Source: an uncultured Paracoccaceae bacterium (GTDB lineage Bacteria > Pseudomonadota > Alphaproteobacteria > Rhodobacterales > Rhodobacteraceae). From it: DNA of 50,462 nucleotides. Below the pieces are notes generated by a model, which did no database searches, was not told the origin of the DNA, and worked only from the letters and a program-made list of their open reading frames with translations. The position numbers and the translations under genes were made by a program. Below, piece after piece: positions 47,845 to 50,462 of the stretch (position 1 is its first letter; the number at the start of each line of letters is the position of its first letter). Where the stretch lies: NCBI GenBank assembly GCA_937916485.1, contig CALFSV010000277.1:1-50462 (forward strand), in the 5' to 3' direction.

Positions 47845-49662
47845 ATGTGTGGGATCGTCGGAGTATTGGGCAACCACGAAGCCGCCCCCATCCTGGTCGA
47901 GGCGCTGAAGCGGCTTGAATATCGCGGCTATGACAGTGCCGGGATCGCCACAGTGAACAAGGGTGTGCTCGACCGCCGCCGGGCGGTGGGCAAGCTGGTG
48001 AACCTGTCGGACCTTCTGGTGCACGACCCGCTGGCCGGAAAATCAGGCATCGGCCATACCCGTTGGGCCACCCACGGCGCCCCGAACGTCACCAACGCCC
48101 ATCCCCATATGGCGGGCCGGGTGTCAGTCGTGCACAACGGGATCATCGAGAACTTTCGCGAGTTGCGCGGCTTTCTGGCCGACAAGGGCGTCACGCATGC
48201 GACCGACACCGACACCGAAACCGTTGCCCTGCTGGCCCAATACTACCTGGGCGAGGGCCTGTCCCCTCGCGATGCGGCAGCACAGACCATTGCCCGACTG
48301 ACAGGGGCCTATGCGCTCGTCTTTCTGTTCGAGGGAGAAGAAGACCTGCTGATCGCTGCCCGCAAGGGATCGCCACTGGCCATCGGCCACGGGGATGGTG
48401 AGATGTTCGTCGGCTCTGACGCAATCGCCCTGGCCCCGATGACCGACCGGATCACCTACCTCGAAGAAGGCGACTGGGCCGTCGTGACCCGCAACGGGGT
48501 TGAGATCCGGGATGCCCAAGGCGCGCTGGCCAACCGCGCCATGCGCACGATCCAGATCGACGCCGCCAATATCGACAAGGGTGGCTACAAACACTTCATG
48601 GCCAAGGAAATCGCCGAACAGCCCGCGGTTCTGGCCAACGCCCTGGAATTTTACCTCGACGGGGACACGATCACCCTGCCCGCCCCCGGCCTTGATTTTA
48701 CCAAGGTGACCCGGCTGAGCATGGTCGCCTGTGGCACCGCCTCTTACGCCTGCCTTGTGGCAAAGTACTGGTTTGAGCAGGTGGCAGGCCTGCCCGTCGA
48801 TGTCGATGTGGCGTCAGAGTTCCGCTACCGCGAACCGCCCGTGGTTCCAGGGACAATGGCGCTCTGCGTCAGCCAGTCGGGCGAGACCGCCGATACATTG
48901 GCCGCCCTGCGCTACTGCGCGGGAAAGGTCGACACGATCGTGTCCATCGTCAACGTCGCCGAAAGCTCTATCGCGCGGGAAAGCGACGTGGCCCTGCCGA
49001 TCCTCGCCGGGACCGAGATCGGGGTCGCGTCGACCAAAGCGTTCACATGCCAGTTGATCACGCTGGCGTTCCTTGCCCTCACCGCCGCCCACCAAAGGGG
49101 CCGGATCGACGATGCCGCCCTTGCTGCCCACCTCTCTGACCTTCGCGGCCTGCCCGGGCTGGTGAACCATGCCCTAGGGATCGAGGGTGAGACCAAGCGG
49201 ATCGCCCGCGCCTTGGCCGAGGCCCGCGACATCCTGTTCCTGGGCCGTGGCAGGATGTTCCCCCTCGCCCTTGAGGGCGCTCTGAAACTCAAGGAAATCA
49301 GCTATATCCACGCCGAAGCTTATGCTTCGGGTGAATTGAAGCACGGCCCCATAGCACTGGTAGACAAGACCGTACCCGTCATCGTCATGGCGCCCCATGA
49401 CGAACTGTTCGACAAGACCGTGTCGAACATGCAAGAGGTCATGGCCCGCGGCGGCAAGGTCCTACTGATCACCGACGCCAAAGGCGTGGCCGAGGCCGGC
49501 GAAGGCACCTGGGAAACCCTTGTGATGCCAGAGATTGCCCCCCTTCTGGCCCCGATCCTATACGCCATTCCAGCGCAGCTTCTGGCCTATCATACGGCCA
49601 TGGCCAAGGGCACCGACGTGGATCAACCCCGCAACCTGGCCAAGTCAGTGACTGTCGAATGA
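47845..49662 (+). CDS. glmS: Glutamine--fructose-6-phosphate aminotransferase
   Basis: A 605-residue enzyme that makes glucosamine-6-phosphate. The nucleophile Cys2 is in MCGIVGVLG; the glutaminase domain includes YDSAGIA, TRWATHG and HNGIIENF. Two SIS sugar isomerase domains follow (CGTASYACLVAKYWFE, SQSGETADTLAAL, ELKHGPIALVD and the terminal DVDQPRNLAKSVTVE). It pairs with glmU one base upstream. No glmS ribozyme-like leader is possible in this tight junction. Its stop overlaps the AlkD-like start by four bases. Confidence 0.97.
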   Translation: MCGIVGVLGNHEAAPILVEALKRLEYRGYDSAGIATVNKGVLDRRRAVGKLVNLSDLLVHDPLAGKSGIGHTRWATHGAPNVTNAHPHMAGRVSVVHNGIIENFRELRGFLADKGVTHATDTDTETVALLAQYYLGEGLSPRDAAAQTIARLTGAYALVFLFEGEEDLLIAARKGSPLAIGHGDGEMFVGSDAIALAPMTDRITYLEEGDWAVVTRNGVEIRDAQGALANRAMRTIQIDAANIDKGGYKHFMAKEIAEQPAVLANALEFYLDGDTITLPAPGLDFTKVTRLSMVACGTASYACLVAKYWFEQVAGLPVDVDVASEFRYREPPVVPGTMALCVSQSGETADTLAALRYCAGKVDTIVSIVNVAESSIARESDVALPILAGTEIGVASTKAFTCQLITLAFLALTAAHQRGRIDDAALAAHLSDLRGLPGLVNHALGIEGETKRIARALAEARDILFLGRGRMFPLALEGALKLKEISYIHAEAYASGELKHGPIALVDKTVPVIVMAPHDELFDKTVSNMQEVMARGGKVLLITDAKGVAEAGEGTWETLVMPEIAPLLAPILYAIPAQLLAYHTAMAKGTDVDQPRNLAKSVTVE

Positions 49663-50423
49663 CCCCCGAAAGCGCCCTGGCCGAGCTGGAAGCCCTTGGA
49701 AACCCCGAAGGGGCCATCGGCATGGCCAGCTATCACAAGGTTCCGCGCCGCTACCTTGGCATCGCGGTTCCGGCCCTGACGGAGCTGTCACGCGAATGGC
49801 GCAAGGTTCTGACCCTTGAGGAGCGCCTCGCTCTTGCCAGCAGCCTTTGGAGCACTGACATCCACGAGGCGCGGGTACTGGCAGCCAAGCTGCTGGAACA
49901 GGCCCGCATCCACCCTGATGACGCGGGTGCCTGGGCGCTGATCGCTTCTTGGGTGCCGGACTTTGATGCCTGGGCCATCGCCGATCATGTCAGCATTTCG
50001 GGGCAGAAACGGCTGGTGGCGGACCCGTCCCGGATCGACGAGGTCGAAGGCTGGACCACGTCAGACCATATGTGGACCCGCCGCGCCGCCCTTGTCATGA
50101 CCCTGCCCTGGACCAAGCAGAACAATCCCAGCGCGCTCGACCTCGAAATCCGCGGTCGGGTGCTGGGCTGGACGGCAGGCTATGTGCCGGACCGCGACTG
50201 GTTCATCCAGAAATCCATCGCATGGTGGCTGCGCGAGTTGTCACGCCATGACCCGGACCGGACCCGGGCCTTCCTCGCCGAACACGGGGCAGGCATGAAA
50301 CCCTTTGCCGTGAAAGAGGCCGGACGGCATCTGGCCGCTGGTCCTGAAATACCAGAGCTTCAGGACCCTGATGCCGAAACGCCCGGGGCGGAATGGCCTA
50401 CAACCGGGACGCCAGACAACTGA
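49659..50423 (+). CDS. AlkD-like DNA alkylation repair protein
   Basis: A 254-residue all-helical HEAT-like protein. The pattern is that of the AlkD family: GMASYHKVPRRYLGIAVPALTELSREW, LASSLWSTDIHEARVLAAKLL, WALIASWVPDFDAWAIADHV, TSDHMWTRRAALVMTLPW and QKSIAWWLRELSRHDP. AlkD-type glycosylases remove N3- and N7-alkylpurines. The catalytic Asp and the Trp-Arg surroundings (MWTRRA) appear present. The ATG overlaps the glmS stop by four bases, which couples it to the amino-sugar genes for no obvious reason. The C-terminal 25 residues are Pro/Glu-rich. Confidence 0.85.
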   Translation: MTPESALAELEALGNPEGAIGMASYHKVPRRYLGIAVPALTELSREWRKVLTLEERLALASSLWSTDIHEARVLAAKLLEQARIHPDDAGAWALIASWVPDFDAWAIADHVSISGQKRLVADPSRIDEVEGWTTSDHMWTRRAALVMTLPWTKQNNPSALDLEIRGRVLGWTAGYVPDRDWFIQKSIAWWLRELSRHDPDRTRAFLAEHGAGMKPFAVKEAGRHLAAGPEIPELQDPDAETPGAEWPTTGTPDN

Positions 50424-50428
50424 CGACA

Positions 50429-50462
50429 GGCTCAGGTAGCTGGCTCAGGTAGCTGGCTCAGG
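50429..50462. repeat. 13-bp tandem repeat at window end
   Basis: GGCTCAGGTAGCT is present twice in perfect tandem and a third, partial copy (GGCTCAGG) runs into the window edge. It starts six bases after the AlkD-like stop. The array probably continues beyond the window. Confidence 0.9.

Noticed and set aside
47700..47860. glmS ribozyme or riboswitch
   Set aside because: glmU and glmS are separated by one base, leaving no room for a leader, and such ribozymes are a Firmicutes feature.

Overview
The window is a stretch of high-GC bacterial chromosome from an alphaproteobacterium, almost certainly a member of the Rhodobacteraceae (Roseobacter/Paracoccus side). The reasons are: NuoA and NuoB match the lengths and N-terminal wording I remember for Paracoccus Nqo7 and Nqo6; the complex I cluster contains DUF5333-, DUF5337- and HhH-tail proteins that I know from Rhodobacterales; and GTG/TTG starts and ATGA-type overlaps are common. 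No rRNA, tRNA, CRISPR array, prophage or insertion sequence was recognised. Assignments come from reading motifs, not from database searches.

Layout. 89-2633 (+): a PqiA-like membrane protein, radA and cvpA, followed by purF (to 4369). 4446-6021 (+): a tightly overlapped trio (DUF1801, sulfotransferase-like P-loop protein, SDR). 6119-8856 (+): the classic surE-pcm-nlpD-like order. 8933-11543 (-): a DUF815 ATPase followed by the Tat translocase genes tatC, tatB and tatA (transcribed tatABC-DUF815). 11756-14387: a YafY/WYL regulator (+), an orphan ABC-transporter ATPase (-) and an SDR (-). 14536-16225: a Hint-domain protein (+) and a secreted lipoprotein (-). 16418-19758 (+): prfC and a DEAD-box helicase with an SR-repeat tail. 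19865-23084 (-): rnj, coaX and birA, at the end of the large complex I cluster.

23074-42667 (-): all fourteen nuo genes in the order nuoABCDEFGHIJKLMN, interleaved with non-canonical genes: a sulfotransferase between nuoC and nuoD, a 44-residue membrane protein between nuoD and nuoE, an HhH-domain membrane protein and a DUF5337 protein between nuoE and nuoF, two DUF3291 genes and a DUF5333 gene between nuoF and nuoG, a lipoprotein between nuoG and nuoH, and a carboxymuconolactone decarboxylase-like protein between nuoI and nuoJ. Many junctions overlap by 1-4 bases, so this looks like one or a few long transcripts starting near 42735.

42668-50462: a roughly 430-base non-coding stretch with 13-bp tandem repeats, a DegT-type aminotransferase (-), an MmgE/PrpD protein (+), a phosphoglycolate phosphatase (-), then glmU-glmS-alkD-like (+), the amino-sugar supply for peptidoglycan and LPS.

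The most unusual signals are: (i) a family of four near-identical 26-bp palindromes (GTAAGGTGGGT-N4-ACCCACCTTAC type) at gene ends, where they supply stop codons or a start codon; (ii) a tandem DUF3291 pair in the nuo operon, one copy interrupted by an in-frame TAG exactly where the other has Glu; (iii) a helix-hairpin-helix domain shared by the extended NuoE tail and its membrane-anchored neighbour; and (iv) an unlisted 44-residue gene translationally coupled between nuoD and nuoE.
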